NCBI RefSeq assembly: GCF_007830155.1
Contig: NZ_VLKY01000002.1
Span: 62,001 to 126,000 of the forward strand
From: Pseudomonas duriflava
GTDB lineage: Bacteria; Pseudomonadota; Gammaproteobacteria; Pseudomonadales; Pseudomonadaceae
Direction: 5' to 3'
DNA: 64,000 nt
Part shown: positions 1 through 8,423 of the stretch, piece after piece
How the letters are laid out: every line of letters starts with the position of its first letter
Numbering within the stretch: the first letter of the stretch is position 1
Translations under genes and position numbers: made by a program
Notes under the pieces: model-generated
Database searches by the model: none
Told to the model about the DNA's origin: nothing
The model's input: only the letters and a program-made list of their open reading frames with translations

Positions 1-429
1 TTGCTGCGCATAAAGCGGCGCGCCGCGAACTGGATCGGGGGTGATGGCAGGCGTCCGGGCAACATGGTAGACCTGAGCCAGACGGGCCGAGAGCGCACTC
101 GCCTCCTGAGCAACAGCGGCGCCCTCCGCCTTTTGCATGACGACCTGTTCCAGACGAACCATGCTTTGCTGAAGTGCTGCCTTTTCAGGATGATCAGGCA
201 GACCATCGACCAAGACCGTTACCGTGTGCAAGAGATCCAGCTGGTCGCGGTATTCCGGCTCCTTGACCACCGTACCGGCCTGCACCGTGGCAGGATAACC
301 GGCGCTTAGATAGCCCAGCACGTGCAAGGCGCGGGCGGCCTCCTCCTCAGTCTCGGCCCGTGCGGTCAGACTGAGCAACAAGAGCAGGGGCAAGCCCAAA
401 AAGGCTAATCGGCGGTACAGCTTGAACAT
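1..429 (-). CDS. Cytochrome c/FTR1-family iron permease, N-terminal part (cut by window edge)
   Basis: The 143 visible codons begin with a signal peptide (MFKLYRRLAF, a leucine run, then TARA) followed by an alpha-helical periplasmic region. The visible part ends in GAPLYAQQ, the stretch that in this family sits just before a CxxCH haem site. The fused c-type cytochrome/FTR1 permeases of pseudomonads share this order: signal peptide, helical periplasmic region, cytochrome c domain, then the FTR1 membrane domain with REXXE motifs. The family is thought to import ferrous iron with coupled oxidation. The haem motif and membrane part lie outside the window, so the assignment rests on the N-terminal pattern. 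ATG at 427-429 is the only sensible start; no strong ribosome site is visible. A perfect dyad lies about 45 bases upstream. Confidence 0.7.
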   Translation of the reverse strand, partial: MFKLYRRLAFLGLPLLLLLSLTARAETEEEAARALHVLGYLSAGYPATVQAGTVVKEPEYRDQLDLLHTVTVLVDGLPDHPEKAALQQSMVRLEQVVMQKAEGAAVAQEASALSARLAQVYHVARTPAITPDPVRGAPLYAQQ

Positions 430-472
430 AAGGGCTTCCAAACAGGAACAGATGGCATCTGCCATAGTGTTC

Positions 473-497
473 TACTTGTAAATATTTGTTACAAGTA
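473..497. promoter_or_regulatory. Perfect 9-bp inverted repeat upstream of the FTR1 gene
   Basis: TACTTGTAA at 473-481 and TTACAAGTA at 489-497 are exact inverted complements with a 7-base spacer. The element sits 44-68 bases upstream of the iron permease start, in an AT-rich promoter-like stretch, and resembles an operator for a dimeric repressor. It does not match the usual 19-bp Fur box, so the regulator is unknown. Confidence 0.5.
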
Positions 498-586
498 TTG
501 TGTTTGGATTAGGTGCAGATTTTACAGGGGCCTGCCGATTTAGCCTCGAAAAACTGCCCCCCCAGCGTGGCAAGGTGCCCTATCGC

Positions 587-1216
587 TTAAACAACTGCCC
601 GGCGAACCGTGGCTAGCAAGGCGGCGGCACCAATGAACAGGCTGGCAAAGACTCGATTGGTGATCCGCTGCTGGCGCGCCGTTCGCAGCAGGCGCAGCAC
701 CCGGGCTGCCAGCCCGGTATATCCCGCCATTACGATCAGGTCGACCGTGACCATGGTCGCGCCAATGATCAGGTATTGCGTGAGTAAGGGTTTTTGCGGG
801 TCTACGAACTGCGGTAGCACTGCCAGCATAAAGACAACGGCCTTGGGGTTACTGGCATTCACGAGAAAACCACGGACGACCAACGCCAGCGGCCGGGTCA
901 CTGCCTGCCCGGACGCGGCAGTCAGGTCCATGGGCGGCGCCTGCCACTGTCGAATCGCCAGATAAACCAGATACGCCACGCCAAACCACTTAATCAGCGT
1001 AAAGGCCAGTTGTGACGTCGCCAGCAGAGCCCCAACGCCTGCCGCCACGATAGCGATCTGCAAGGCCAACCCTACCTGCAGGCCAATGGCGTTCCAGTAG
1101 CCATGCCAGAACCCGTGCCGCAGCCCCGCGGCCATCGACGCGATGGCTCCGGCACCTGGAGAAAGACTGATGACCCAGCAGGCCAGCAAAAAAGCCAGCC
1201 ATGTGTGCAATGCCAT
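587..1216 (-). CDS. LysE/RhtB-family amino-acid exporter
   Basis: A 209-residue integral membrane protein of the length and pattern of LysE/RhtB exporters. It has the N-terminal helix followed by SLSPGAGAIASMAAGLRHG, the family signature region, and about six hydrophobic segments, with the NPKAVVFMLAVLPQFV motif near residue 120. Members export amino acids or homoserine-lactone-like compounds; the substrate here is not predictable. The ATG at 1216 has an AGGAG seven bases upstream, and the gene begins 15 bases after the stop of the MscS-like gene. It therefore probably ends a yheS-mscS-lysE transcript. Confidence 0.88.
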   Translation of the reverse strand: MALHTWLAFLLACWVISLSPGAGAIASMAAGLRHGFWHGYWNAIGLQVGLALQIAIVAAGVGALLATSQLAFTLIKWFGVAYLVYLAIRQWQAPPMDLTAASGQAVTRPLALVVRGFLVNASNPKAVVFMLAVLPQFVDPQKPLLTQYLIIGATMVTVDLIVMAGYTGLAARVLRLLRTARQQRITNRVFASLFIGAAALLATVRRAVV

Positions 1217-1231
1217 AATGAGCTCCTACCG

Positions 1232-1819
1232 TTAACGGTCCAGGAAGGTAAACGGGACATCCGTTCCGCGCCAACGCCGCACGGCTTTCTGAAAAAACAG
1301 CGAATTGGGAATCTGCAGAAGCGGCGCTTCTTCGATATTGACCCCTTCAGTCATGTCTTCCAGCGTGGTGTACAGCATATTAATGGCCACCACCCGGCCT
1401 TTTACGCCCGGCTTATCCGCCGACTCAATCACTTCGACACGATCCCCCAGCCGGAACGGCCCAAGGGTAAAGATCAGCACGGCGCAGAACAGGTTCGACA
1501 GTACGCTCCAGATGGCAAAGAACGCCACCGCAGCCACGGCAACGAAACCGGACAGCGCCGCCCAGAGAACCGAGCCGGACACGCCAAAGCGCTCCAGGAC
1601 CATAAGCACCGCGCTGCCCATGATCAGCCAGCGCAACAGGCCCCGTATGACCAGGACGAACTGCGGCGGCAGATGATAGCGCTCACCGATACGGGTAATG
1701 GTACGCGCGACGAAACGTTGCAGGATAAACCCTGCCAATAAAATCGCCAGGACCTGCAGCCCCAGCAGAACGCTGCGCTCCCAGCCCTCGGGAATCAGGT
1801 TATATAACGACTCGATCAC
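1232..1819 (-). CDS. Small mechanosensitive ion channel (MscS-like)
   Basis: A 195-residue membrane protein with three N-terminal hydrophobic segments and then an MscS beta domain (FRLGDRVEVIE, KGRVVAINMLYTTL, IPNSLFF). It lacks the long C-terminal cytoplasmic vestibule of E. coli MscS and so belongs to the short MscS-like group. Such channels vent solutes on hypo-osmotic shock. A GTG at 1817-1819 is preferred as start because it overlaps the yheS stop as GTGA, typical of translational coupling. A longer frame upstream (to 1876) would run through yheS. Confidence 0.85.
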   Translation of the reverse strand: MIESLYNLIPEGWERSVLLGLQVLAILLAGFILQRFVARTITRIGERYHLPPQFVLVIRGLLRWLIMGSAVLMVLERFGVSGSVLWAALSGFVAVAAVAFFAIWSVLSNLFCAVLIFTLGPFRLGDRVEVIESADKPGVKGRVVAINMLYTTLEDMTEGVNIEEAPLLQIPNSLFFQKAVRRWRGTDVPFTFLDR

Positions 1820-3726
1820 GAAGCATTCTCCAGCTCCAGTTGCAGACTTTCCAAGCGCTCCAAGGCTTCCAGCCAACTTTCCTCCAGCTCGCTTTCACGG
1901 CTTTTCAGCTGTGCCTGCTCTGCCAGCGCCAGCCGTAGCTCTTCCTTGCGAGATGCCTCGTAAAGACCGCTGTCCCCTAGCCGTGTTTCCAGTGCCGCCA
2001 GCTTTTCCTGAACTTTGCCCAACTCTTTTTCCAGCTTTTCGGCCTCACGCTTGAGCGGGGCCAACTGCTGACGAAGAGCGGCAGCTGCCTGACGCTGGGC
2101 GCGCTTGTCGACCTTATCGGTCAATTCTTCCCCTGTGGTGATTGGTTGCTGCCGGGCACGGTAATCCACCAGCCAGCGGGCATAATCGTCGAGGTCGCCG
2201 TCAAAACTTTGCACGCGGCCCTCGGCCACCAACAGAAACTCGTCCGTGGTGCTTTTGAGCAGGTGGCGGTCGTGGGAAACGACCAGCACGGCGCCAGAAA
2301 ATTCCTGCAAGGCCATGGTCAGGGCCAGGCGCATGTCCAGGTCGAGGTGGTTGGTTGGTTCGTCAAGCAGCAACAGATTAGGCTTTTGCCAGGCGATCAG
2401 GGCCAGGGCCAAACGGGCCTTCTCTCCGCCGGAGAAATTCAGCACTGCCTCATCGCAGCGGTTGCCACGGAAGTCGAAGCCACCCAGAAAATCGCGCAAC
2501 GTTTGCTCACGTTCACCCGGAGCAATACGCTGCAGGTGCAACAGCGGGCTGGCCTTGGGGTCAAGCGAGTCCAGCTGATGCTGGGCGAAATAGCCGATAG
2601 CCAGGTTCTCACCACAGATCAGCCGACCGCCTAGCGGTTGCAACTCACCGGCAAGCGTCTTGATCAGCGTGGACTTACCCGCCCCGTTGGGGCCGAGCAG
2701 GCCAATACGGGCGCCGGGTGCCAATTGCAATTTGACCGGGTGCAGAATGGTCTTGTCACCATAGCCGAGGCGACCCTCGCTCAAGTCCAGAAGCGGATTG
2801 GACAATTTGTCCGATTCGCGAAAGCGAAAATCGAAAGGCGAGTCCACATGGGCTGGGGCCAGCTCTTCGAGCCGTTCCAGTGCCTTGATCCGGCTCTGGG
2901 CCTGGCGGGCCTTGGTGGCCTGCGCCTTGAAGCGGGCAATGAATTTTTCCATATGGGCGCGCTGCGCCTGCTGCTTCTCGTAGGCTTGCTGCTGCTGCGC
3001 CAGCCGCTCGGCGCGAGTGCGTTCAAAACTGGAATAACCGCCGCGATAGAGCGTTAGCTTTTGCTGCTCAAGATGGATGACATGATCGACTACCGTATCG
3101 AGGAAGTCCCGGTCGTGGGAAATCAGCAGCAAGGTGCCTGGATAACTTTTGAGCCAGTCCTCCAGCCAGAGGATGGCGTCGAGATCCAGGTGGTTGGTTG
3201 GTTCGTCGAGCAGCAACAGGTCGGATGGGCACATGAGCGCCTGCGCCAGATTCAGGCGCATCCGCCAGCCACCGGAGAAGTCGCCTACCCGGCGCTCCAT
3301 CTGCTCGGACGTAAAGCCCAGCCCGGCGAGCAGTTTGCGGGCTCGCGCATCGGCGGTGTAACCGTCGGCCGTTTCCAGTTCGGCATGGAGGCGCGCCAGG
3401 GCATTACCGTCCTGTGCGGCCTCGGCATCCACCAGACCAGCCTGGACAGCACGCAGGTGTACGTCGCCGTCAAGAACATAGTCCACGGCGAGACGGTCAA
3501 GCGTGTCGATCTCCTGACGCATATGGGCGATGCGCCAGGAAGCAGGTAGATGGCAATCGCCGGCATCAGGTGTGAGATGCCCGCGCAGCAAGGCAAACAG
3601 GCTGGACTTGCCTGCGCCGTTGGCGCCGATAAGGCCGACATTCTGGCCTGGATGCACGGTCAGTTCAGCATCTTCAAGCAAGCGCTGGGGGCCACGTTGT
3701 AGCGTAAGGTTAGATATTCGAATCAT
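1816..3726 (-). CDS. yheS: ABC-F family ATPase YheS
   Basis: A 636-residue soluble protein with two ABC ATPase domains. Walker A is GANGAGKS near residue 36 and GPNGAGKS near 345; signature sequences are FSGGWRMRL and FSGGEKARL; both Walker B motifs read LLLLDEPTNHLDLD. The linker is the charged ABC-F linker, and a C-terminal coiled-coil arm rich in K, E and L follows. Length and sequence match E. coli YheS closely. No membrane segments are present, so it is a ribosome-associated translation factor rather than a transporter. It is the first gene of a likely three-gene unit with the MscS-like and LysE-like genes. Confidence 0.93.
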   Translation of the reverse strand: MIRISNLTLQRGPQRLLEDAELTVHPGQNVGLIGANGAGKSSLFALLRGHLTPDAGDCHLPASWRIAHMRQEIDTLDRLAVDYVLDGDVHLRAVQAGLVDAEAAQDGNALARLHAELETADGYTADARARKLLAGLGFTSEQMERRVGDFSGGWRMRLNLAQALMCPSDLLLLDEPTNHLDLDAILWLEDWLKSYPGTLLLISHDRDFLDTVVDHVIHLEQQKLTLYRGGYSSFERTRAERLAQQQQAYEKQQAQRAHMEKFIARFKAQATKARQAQSRIKALERLEELAPAHVDSPFDFRFRESDKLSNPLLDLSEGRLGYGDKTILHPVKLQLAPGARIGLLGPNGAGKSTLIKTLAGELQPLGGRLICGENLAIGYFAQHQLDSLDPKASPLLHLQRIAPGEREQTLRDFLGGFDFRGNRCDEAVLNFSGGEKARLALALIAWQKPNLLLLDEPTNHLDLDMRLALTMALQEFSGAVLVVSHDRHLLKSTTDEFLLVAEGRVQSFDGDLDDYARWLVDYRARQQPITTGEELTDKVDKRAQRQAAAALRQQLAPLKREAEKLEKELGKVQEKLAALETRLGDSGLYEASRKEELRLALAEQAQLKSRESELEESWLEALERLESLQLELENAS

Positions 3727-3876
3727 GGCGGAGAATGTGGAGCCTATACCCGGAAGGCGAAATCAGGCAGGAGTGCCTGACTGGAAACGGGCCAGTAAAA
3801 GAGGTTTCGTGCCGGCTGGCAAGTGCGATAGATGCATGGCGGGCGTTCTCCTGTCAGGATAGACCGTTCCGTGACC

Positions 3877-4350
3877 ATGAGTAACATGATGACTGAAGCC
3901 TTATGGCCGTTTGCGCTGGCCGTCTATACCCAGCCTGGCGTTACCGATGCCTGCCTTCGCCTGCAGGCGGCAGGTGCCGATGTCTGCCTGCTACTGACGG
4001 CCGCCTGGCTGGACCGCCAAGGCATTCAACTGACGCCTGAACGCCAGCGCGTTCTGGAATCGCTTGCCGCTCCGTGGCGCACCCAGGTTATCGAGCCCCT
4101 GCGGCGTGTAAGAACCGACTGGCGCGCCGCCGCTCAAAGCGATCCGGCCCTGACCGCCCTGCGTGAGCGGCTGAAACATCTGGAAGTGGACGCCGAACGT
4201 GAACTGCTCGCTCGCCTGGAGCAAGCCAGTGTAGGCTGGCCGGCAGATGGCCAACCGCTTTCGACAGGCTGGCTGGCTGCATTGTCAGGCCATGCTGGCT
4301 GGACCGAACCGCAGGCTTTGGCCCAGCTTGCACAGGCAGCTATCGACTGA
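3877..4350 (+). CDS. TIGR02444 family protein
   Basis: A 157-residue cytoplasmic protein matching the TIGR02444 family found next to yheS in pseudomonads: LWPFALAVYTQPGVTDACLRLQ..GADVCLLLTAAWLDR near the N terminus, then WRTQVIEPLRRVR. The function is unknown. The family is all-helical and has no known catalytic motif. The start at ATG 3877 is a choice. GTG 3871, six bases upstream, is closer to the AGGA at 3856-3859 and could be used instead. The gene is divergent from yheS and sits 14 bases upstream of the FKBP gene, so the two are probably co-transcribed. Confidence 0.82.
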   Translation: MSNMMTEALWPFALAVYTQPGVTDACLRLQAAGADVCLLLTAAWLDRQGIQLTPERQRVLESLAAPWRTQVIEPLRRVRTDWRAAAQSDPALTALRERLKHLEVDAERELLARLEQASVGWPADGQPLSTGWLAALSGHAGWTEPQALAQLAQAAID

Positions 4351-4364
4351 TGAGGATCATGTAA

Positions 4365-5018
4365 ATGTTGCGCCTTTCCCTGTTAAGCCTTTGCCTTGCC
4401 TTGCCCTTTGCCGTTCAGGCGCAGGAAAAGGTCAAGGACGAACTGGCCTATAGCCTGGGCACCGAGATTGGCGCCCGGCTGAAGACTGAACTGCCGGACC
4501 TTAAAGCCGAAGATCTGCTCCGCGGACTGCGGGATGCCTATAACGGCGAGCCGTTGGCCCTGGACAAGAAGCGGATCGATGAACTTGTCGCCCAGCACAA
4601 CGAAACCGTCATCCTGGAAAGCGAGGAGGCCGATGCTCAACAGGCCAAGGCCGCCGAGGCGCGCTTTCTGGTCAATGAAAAGACGCGTTACGGTGTGAAG
4701 GAGCTGGACGGCGGCGTGCTGGTCAGTGTTATCCACCCAGGAACCGGCCCGCTGCCAAAACCCGGGGGCGATGTTCAGGTTCGTTATGTTGGCAAGCTGC
4801 CTGACGACAGCGTTTTCGATGAGCAACAGACGCCGCAGTGGTTCAAGCTGTCCAGCGTTATCCCTGGCTGGCAGACCGCACTCGTACACATGCCGGTCGG
4901 TTCGACCTGGCGCATCGTGGTGCCTTCTGCCCAAGCGTATGGGGATGAAGGTGCTGGCGACCTGATTCCGCCGTATGCGCCACTGGTATTCGAGGTCACG
5001 CTGGACGCTGTGCGCTAA
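4365..5018 (+). CDS. Periplasmic FKBP-type peptidyl-prolyl cis-trans isomerase (FkpA/Mip-like)
   Basis: A 217-residue secreted protein. Residues 1-19 (MLRLSLLSLCLALPFAVQA) form a signal peptide. Residues 20-125 match the helical FKBP N-terminal dimerisation domain (ELAYSLGTEIGARLK). Residues 125-217 form the FKBP catalytic domain (VQVRYVGKLPDDSVFDE, VIPGWQTALVHMPVGS, PPYAPLVFEVTL). Such proteins speed proline isomerisation and act as chaperones for periplasmic proteins. A GAGGA precedes the ATG by eight bases. Confidence 0.9.
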   Translation: MLRLSLLSLCLALPFAVQAQEKVKDELAYSLGTEIGARLKTELPDLKAEDLLRGLRDAYNGEPLALDKKRIDELVAQHNETVILESEEADAQQAKAAEARFLVNEKTRYGVKELDGGVLVSVIHPGTGPLPKPGGDVQVRYVGKLPDDSVFDEQQTPQWFKLSSVIPGWQTALVHMPVGSTWRIVVPSAQAYGDEGAGDLIPPYAPLVFEVTLDAVR

Positions 5019-5032
5019 ACATCACCGGCCTA

Positions 5033-5050
5033 CGTTCGATAAATTGAACG
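5033..5050. promoter_or_regulatory. Candidate operator dyad upstream of the aldehyde dehydrogenase
   Basis: CGTTCGAT-AA-ATTGAACG is an inverted repeat with 8-base arms and one mismatch, about 130 bases upstream of the start at 5182. The region between holds the promoter, which was not resolved. The binding protein is unknown, and chance occurrence cannot be excluded. Confidence 0.3.
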
Positions 5051-5181
5051 AATCGGCGGCCTCATAGGGTTTTTGTCAAATATTGATAACACCCCTACCT
5101 TGGTTTAGGGTGGCTGACAGCTTTGCGGATGCGCCAGGCTTTACGGCCACCGCCTCTTCTACCTATTGAGAGGAAACCAGC

Positions 5182-6675
5182 ATGAGCACGCCGACCCGCG
5201 CCGAGTGGGAGCAACGCTTCCAAAGTCTGACCATTGAAGGCCGCGCCTTCATCCAGGGTGAATACTGCGATGCCGCTTCCGGCGAGACCTTTGACTGCAT
5301 CAGTCCGGTCGATGGTCGTTTCCTGACCAAGGTTGCCAGCTGTGATACTGCCGATGCCGACCGCGCCGTCGCCAGCGCTCGCGCTACGTTCGAATCCGGG
5401 GTCTGGTCGCGCCTGGCACCCGTCAAGCGCAAGGCCATTATTATCCGCTTCGCCGACCTGCTCGAGCAGAATGCCGCCGAGCTGGGTCTCCTGGAAACGC
5501 TGGACATGGGCAAGCCCATCAGCGATTCGTACCATATTGATATTCCTCTCTCGGCTCGCGCCCTGCGCTGGAGCGGCGAGGCTATCGATAAGATCTACGA
5601 CGAAGTAGCCGCCACCGCGCATGACGAGCTGGGCCTTGTGACCCGAGAGCCGGTAGGCGTCGTTGCCGCTATCGTGCCGTGGAATTTTCCGCTGATGATG
5701 GCCTGCTGGAAGCTCGGCCCAGCCTTGGCGACCGGCAACTCGGTTGTGCTCAAGCCCTCCGAGAAGTCCCCGCTTACCGCTATCCGTATTGCCCAACTGG
5801 CTATCGAGGCCGGTATTCCACCGGGTGTGCTTAACGTGCTGCCGGGCTTTGGACATACCGTGGGCAAGGCGCTGGGCCTGCATATGGATGTGGACACCAT
5901 CGTCTTTACCGGCTCGACCCGTACCGCCAAGCAGCTGATGATTTATGCCGGTGAGTCCAACATGAAGCGCGTCTGGCTGGAAGCTGGCGGCAAGAGCCCG
6001 AACATTGTGTTTGCCGATGCGCCAGATCTGAAAGAAGCAGCCAAGGCAGCGGCCAGTGGTATTGCCTTCAACCAGGGAGAAGTCTGCACGGCGGGCTCGC
6101 GTCTGCTGGTTGAGCGTTCAATCAAGGATCAGTTCCTGCCACTGGTAATCGAGGCGCTGAAAACCTGGAAGCCCGGCCACCCGCTGGACCCGGAAACCAA
6201 TGTAGGCGCCCTGGTAGACACACAGCAGCTCAATACCGTGCTGGGCTACATCGAAGCCGGACATGCTGATGGCGCTCAGCTGGTTGCCGGTGGCAAGCGG
6301 ACGCTGGAAGAGACCGGCGGCGTATATGTGGAGCCGACCATTTTCGATGGTGTCTCCAATGCCATGAAGATTGCTCAGGAAGAAATCTTCGGCCCGGTGC
6401 TATCGGTCATTACGTTCGATACGCCCGAGGAGGCTATCAAGATCGCCAACGATACCCAATATGGGCTGGCAGCCGCAGTTTGGACGCGTGACATTTCCAA
6501 GGCGCATCTCACCGCCAAGGCCCTGCGTGCCGGTAGCGTATGGATTAACCAGTACGATGGCGGCGACATGACGGCGCCCTTCGGCGGCTTCAAACAGTCG
6601 GGCAACGGACGGGACAAGTCTTTGCACGCCTTTGACAAGTACACCGAAATCAAAGCCACCTGGATCAAACTGTAA
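5182..6675 (+). CDS. kauB: NAD-dependent aldehyde dehydrogenase, KauB/PuuC type
   Basis: A 497-residue aldehyde dehydrogenase with all family landmarks: PWNFP at 166-170, the glycine motif FTGSTRTAK near 242, general-base Glu267 in LEAGGKSPN, catalytic Cys302 in NQGEVCTAG, and the C-terminal GGFKQSGNGRD. Overall likeness is to KauB of P. aeruginosa and PuuC of E. coli. These oxidise 4-guanidinobutyraldehyde, gamma-aminobutyraldehyde and related amine-derived aldehydes in arginine and polyamine breakdown. It stands alone here, with a GAGAGGAAACC ribosome site before ATG 5182. A GabP-like permease occurs 24 kb away. The substrate is inferred. Confidence 0.88.
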   Translation: MSTPTRAEWEQRFQSLTIEGRAFIQGEYCDAASGETFDCISPVDGRFLTKVASCDTADADRAVASARATFESGVWSRLAPVKRKAIIIRFADLLEQNAAELGLLETLDMGKPISDSYHIDIPLSARALRWSGEAIDKIYDEVAATAHDELGLVTREPVGVVAAIVPWNFPLMMACWKLGPALATGNSVVLKPSEKSPLTAIRIAQLAIEAGIPPGVLNVLPGFGHTVGKALGLHMDVDTIVFTGSTRTAKQLMIYAGESNMKRVWLEAGGKSPNIVFADAPDLKEAAKAAASGIAFNQGEVCTAGSRLLVERSIKDQFLPLVIEALKTWKPGHPLDPETNVGALVDTQQLNTVLGYIEAGHADGAQLVAGGKRTLEETGGVYVEPTIFDGVSNAMKIAQEEIFGPVLSVITFDTPEEAIKIANDTQYGLAAAVWTRDISKAHLTAKALRAGSVWINQYDGGDMTAPFGGFKQSGNGRDKSLHAFDKYTEIKATWIKL

Positions 6676-6698
6676 GCCTTGATCCAACGGCAGCAGTG

Positions 6699-6734
6699 CG
6701 CTGCGTTTAGTCCTCGAATGCACTAAGCGCAGCG
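6699..6734 (+). terminator. Hairpin after the aldehyde dehydrogenase gene
   Basis: CGCTGCGTTTAGT (6699-6711) pairs with ACTAAGCGCAGCG (6722-6734) over 13 positions with one G-U wobble and a 10-base loop, 24 bases after the stop. There is no clear T-run after it, so it may be a weak or bidirectional terminator or an mRNA-stabilising end. Confidence 0.5.
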
Positions 6735-6893
6735 TAGTACGTCGCCTCAGACGGTACGATCAGGCGGATTTCAGCCCCGATGTGCTGCACCGTTCACGCT
6801 TCTGACCAACGGTTTGAGCAAAATCATTTCTGGCCTGTCATTAGCGACAGCGCGTACTATGCGCGCCGTTCAAATCCCCTTGATGAGCAGGAC

Positions 6894-7091
6894 ATGAAGA
6901 TGAGCGACATTACCTTGGGTCAGCCTGCCCTGGTAGGGGTAGGCCATGAGTATGGCGACCGGTCTGCCGGCCAGGCTTTCCGTGCATCGGTCGACGAACA
7001 GCGCAAGCGTGTGACAAGTCAGGTACAACGAATCAACGATCAGTTTTGGGAAGTATGGCCGGACGGCCGTCGCAAGCTGCTGAATCGCTGA
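6894..7091 (+). CDS. Small hypothetical protein (65 aa)
   Basis: A short cytoplasmic protein starting MKMSDITLGQPALVG, with a polar, charged C-terminal half (SVDEQRKRVTSQVQRINDQFWEVWPDGRRKLLNR). GAGCAGGA lies just before the ATG. No signal peptide or membrane segment is present and the function is not recognised. A strong bidirectional terminator follows directly, which supports it being an expressed unit. The second ATG (6900) could also be the start. Confidence 0.6.
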   Translation: MKMSDITLGQPALVGVGHEYGDRSAGQAFRASVDEQRKRVTSQVQRINDQFWEVWPDGRRKLLNR

Positions 7092-7104
7092 TCAGGTAGA
7101 TATA

Positions 7105-7140
7105 AAAACGCCGTGTCAGGGCAACCCGGCACGGCGTTTT
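7105..7140. terminator. Bidirectional rho-independent terminator
   Basis: AAAACGCCGTG (7105-7115) pairs perfectly with CACGGCGTTTT (7130-7140). A and T runs at the two ends give a U-tract in both directions. It separates the 65-residue gene from the convergent gcvT. Confidence 0.85.
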
Positions 7141-7157
7141 GCTTTTTAAGCGCCACC

Positions 7158-8273
7158 TTACCCGCGGTAATAGCGCTGCGGCACGAACGGCATCCTGGCC
7201 ACCTTCACGGCAACCGGCTTGTTACGCACCATGGCAAACAGGCTTGTGTCCAACGCCGCATAGGCGCTATCCACATACCCCATTGCCACCGGCGCCCCCA
7301 AGCTCGGGCCGAACCCGCCGCTCGTGACACGACCAATCACCGCACCCTGGGCATCCACCAGCTCCGCGCCCTCGCGGACCGGCACACGCTCCTGCACAAG
7401 AAGCCCAACACGCTGGCGCGCCACGCCTTCACGCTGCTGGGTAAAGATACGCTCGGCGCCCGGAAAGCCGCCGGCCCGGCCATTACCCTCACGGCGGACC
7501 CTCGACACGGCCCACACTAGGCTGGCTTCAACAGGCGTGGTTCCCGTATCCATATCATGCCAATACAGGCACAACCCGGCCTCCAGACGCAGGGAGTCCC
7601 GTGCGCCCAGGCCGATCGGCTGTACGTCCGGCTCGGCCAGCAGAGCCCGGGCCAGCTTTTCAGCTCCTTCGGCCGGTACGGAAATCTCGAAACCGTCCTC
7701 GCCGGTATAACCGCTGCGGCTGACAATACAGGGATAACCGAGCACGTTAATCCGGCGGACCTGCATGAAGGTCATTTCAGCAACTTCCGGGGCCAGACGT
7801 GTAAGTACGTTTACCGCGGAAGGCCCTTGCAGGGCCAGCAGGCCGCGCTCGAACTGCGGATTCACCTGGCAGCGGTCGCCGATGTACTGCTCTAAGTGCG
7901 CCAAATCCTGCGTCTTGCACGCGGCGTTGACCACCAGGTAAAGGCAGTCACCCAGATTGGCAACCATCAGGTCGTCCAGGATGCCGCCGTTTTCATTGGT
8001 GAACAGTGCATAACGCTGCATGCCGGTAGGCAAGTCGATGATATCGACCGGAACCAGGGTTTCCAGCGCTTCGGCAGCCGCCTCCCCTTCGAGCAGGATC
8101 TGCCCCATGTGGGACACGTCAAATAGGCCGGCCTGAGCACGGGTGTGCTGGTGCTCCTTGAGCACGCCGAGGGGGTATTGCACAGGCATGTCATACCCGG
8201 CAAACGGCACCATGCGCGCACCTAGTTCAAGGTGCAGGGCATGGAGCGGGGTCTTGAGCAATGATTCGGTCAT
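7158..8273 (-). CDS. gcvT: Glycine cleavage T-protein (aminomethyltransferase)
   Basis: A 371-residue protein of the GcvT family. It transfers the aminomethyl carbon from lipoyl-GcvH to tetrahydrofolate, releasing ammonia and 5,10-methylene-THF. Visible landmarks are LHLELGARMVPFAGYDMPVQY near residue 10, LFDVSHMGQ near 45, GYTGEDGFEI (folate-binding region) near 185, and the C-terminal barrel (GRVTSGGFGPSLG). The start at ATG 8273 has AAGGAG upstream; a longer frame lacks a ribosome site. It is the last gene of gcvH-gcvP-gcvT and is separated from gcvP by a 150-base gap carrying inverted repeats. Confidence 0.95.
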   Translation of the reverse strand: MTESLLKTPLHALHLELGARMVPFAGYDMPVQYPLGVLKEHQHTRAQAGLFDVSHMGQILLEGEAAAEALETLVPVDIIDLPTGMQRYALFTNENGGILDDLMVANLGDCLYLVVNAACKTQDLAHLEQYIGDRCQVNPQFERGLLALQGPSAVNVLTRLAPEVAEMTFMQVRRINVLGYPCIVSRSGYTGEDGFEISVPAEGAEKLARALLAEPDVQPIGLGARDSLRLEAGLCLYWHDMDTGTTPVEASLVWAVSRVRREGNGRAGGFPGAERIFTQQREGVARQRVGLLVQERVPVREGAELVDAQGAVIGRVTSGGFGPSLGAPVAMGYVDSAYAALDTSLFAMVRNKPVAVKVARMPFVPQRYYRG

Positions 8274-8354
8274 GGGGACTCCTTCATGAGTCGTGCAGTC
8301 GCGTCCAACGCGAAGGAATACGGTAACGGCAATAGACGGGTACCGCGTTGCTCC

Positions 8355-8415
8355 ACCCATCCTACGAGATGACAGAAACAGGATGGGTCAGCCAAAGGCG
8401 TAACCCATCGCCGTC
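8355..8415. repeat. Inverted-repeat element between gcvP and gcvT
   Basis: ACCCATCCT (8355-8363) pairs with AGGATGGGT (8380-8388), and AACCCATCGCC follows at 8401-8411 as a second partner for the GATGGGT core. ACCCATCCTACG-type palindromes are common intergenic repeats in pseudomonads. In the mRNA it could form a hairpin and lower gcvT expression relative to gcvH and gcvP. Family membership is inferred from memory of such repeats. Confidence 0.45.
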
Positions 8416-8423
8416 ACTACTAA

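Noticed and set aside
1-309. Plus-strand 102-codon frame at the left edge.
   Set aside because: The minus strand encodes a convincing N-terminal part of an FTR1-type iron permease over the same bases.
609-965. Plus-strand frame of 118 codons across the LysE gene.
   Set aside because: Opposite-strand shadow of a clear LysE-family gene; composition is arginine/threonine-rich and has no family match.
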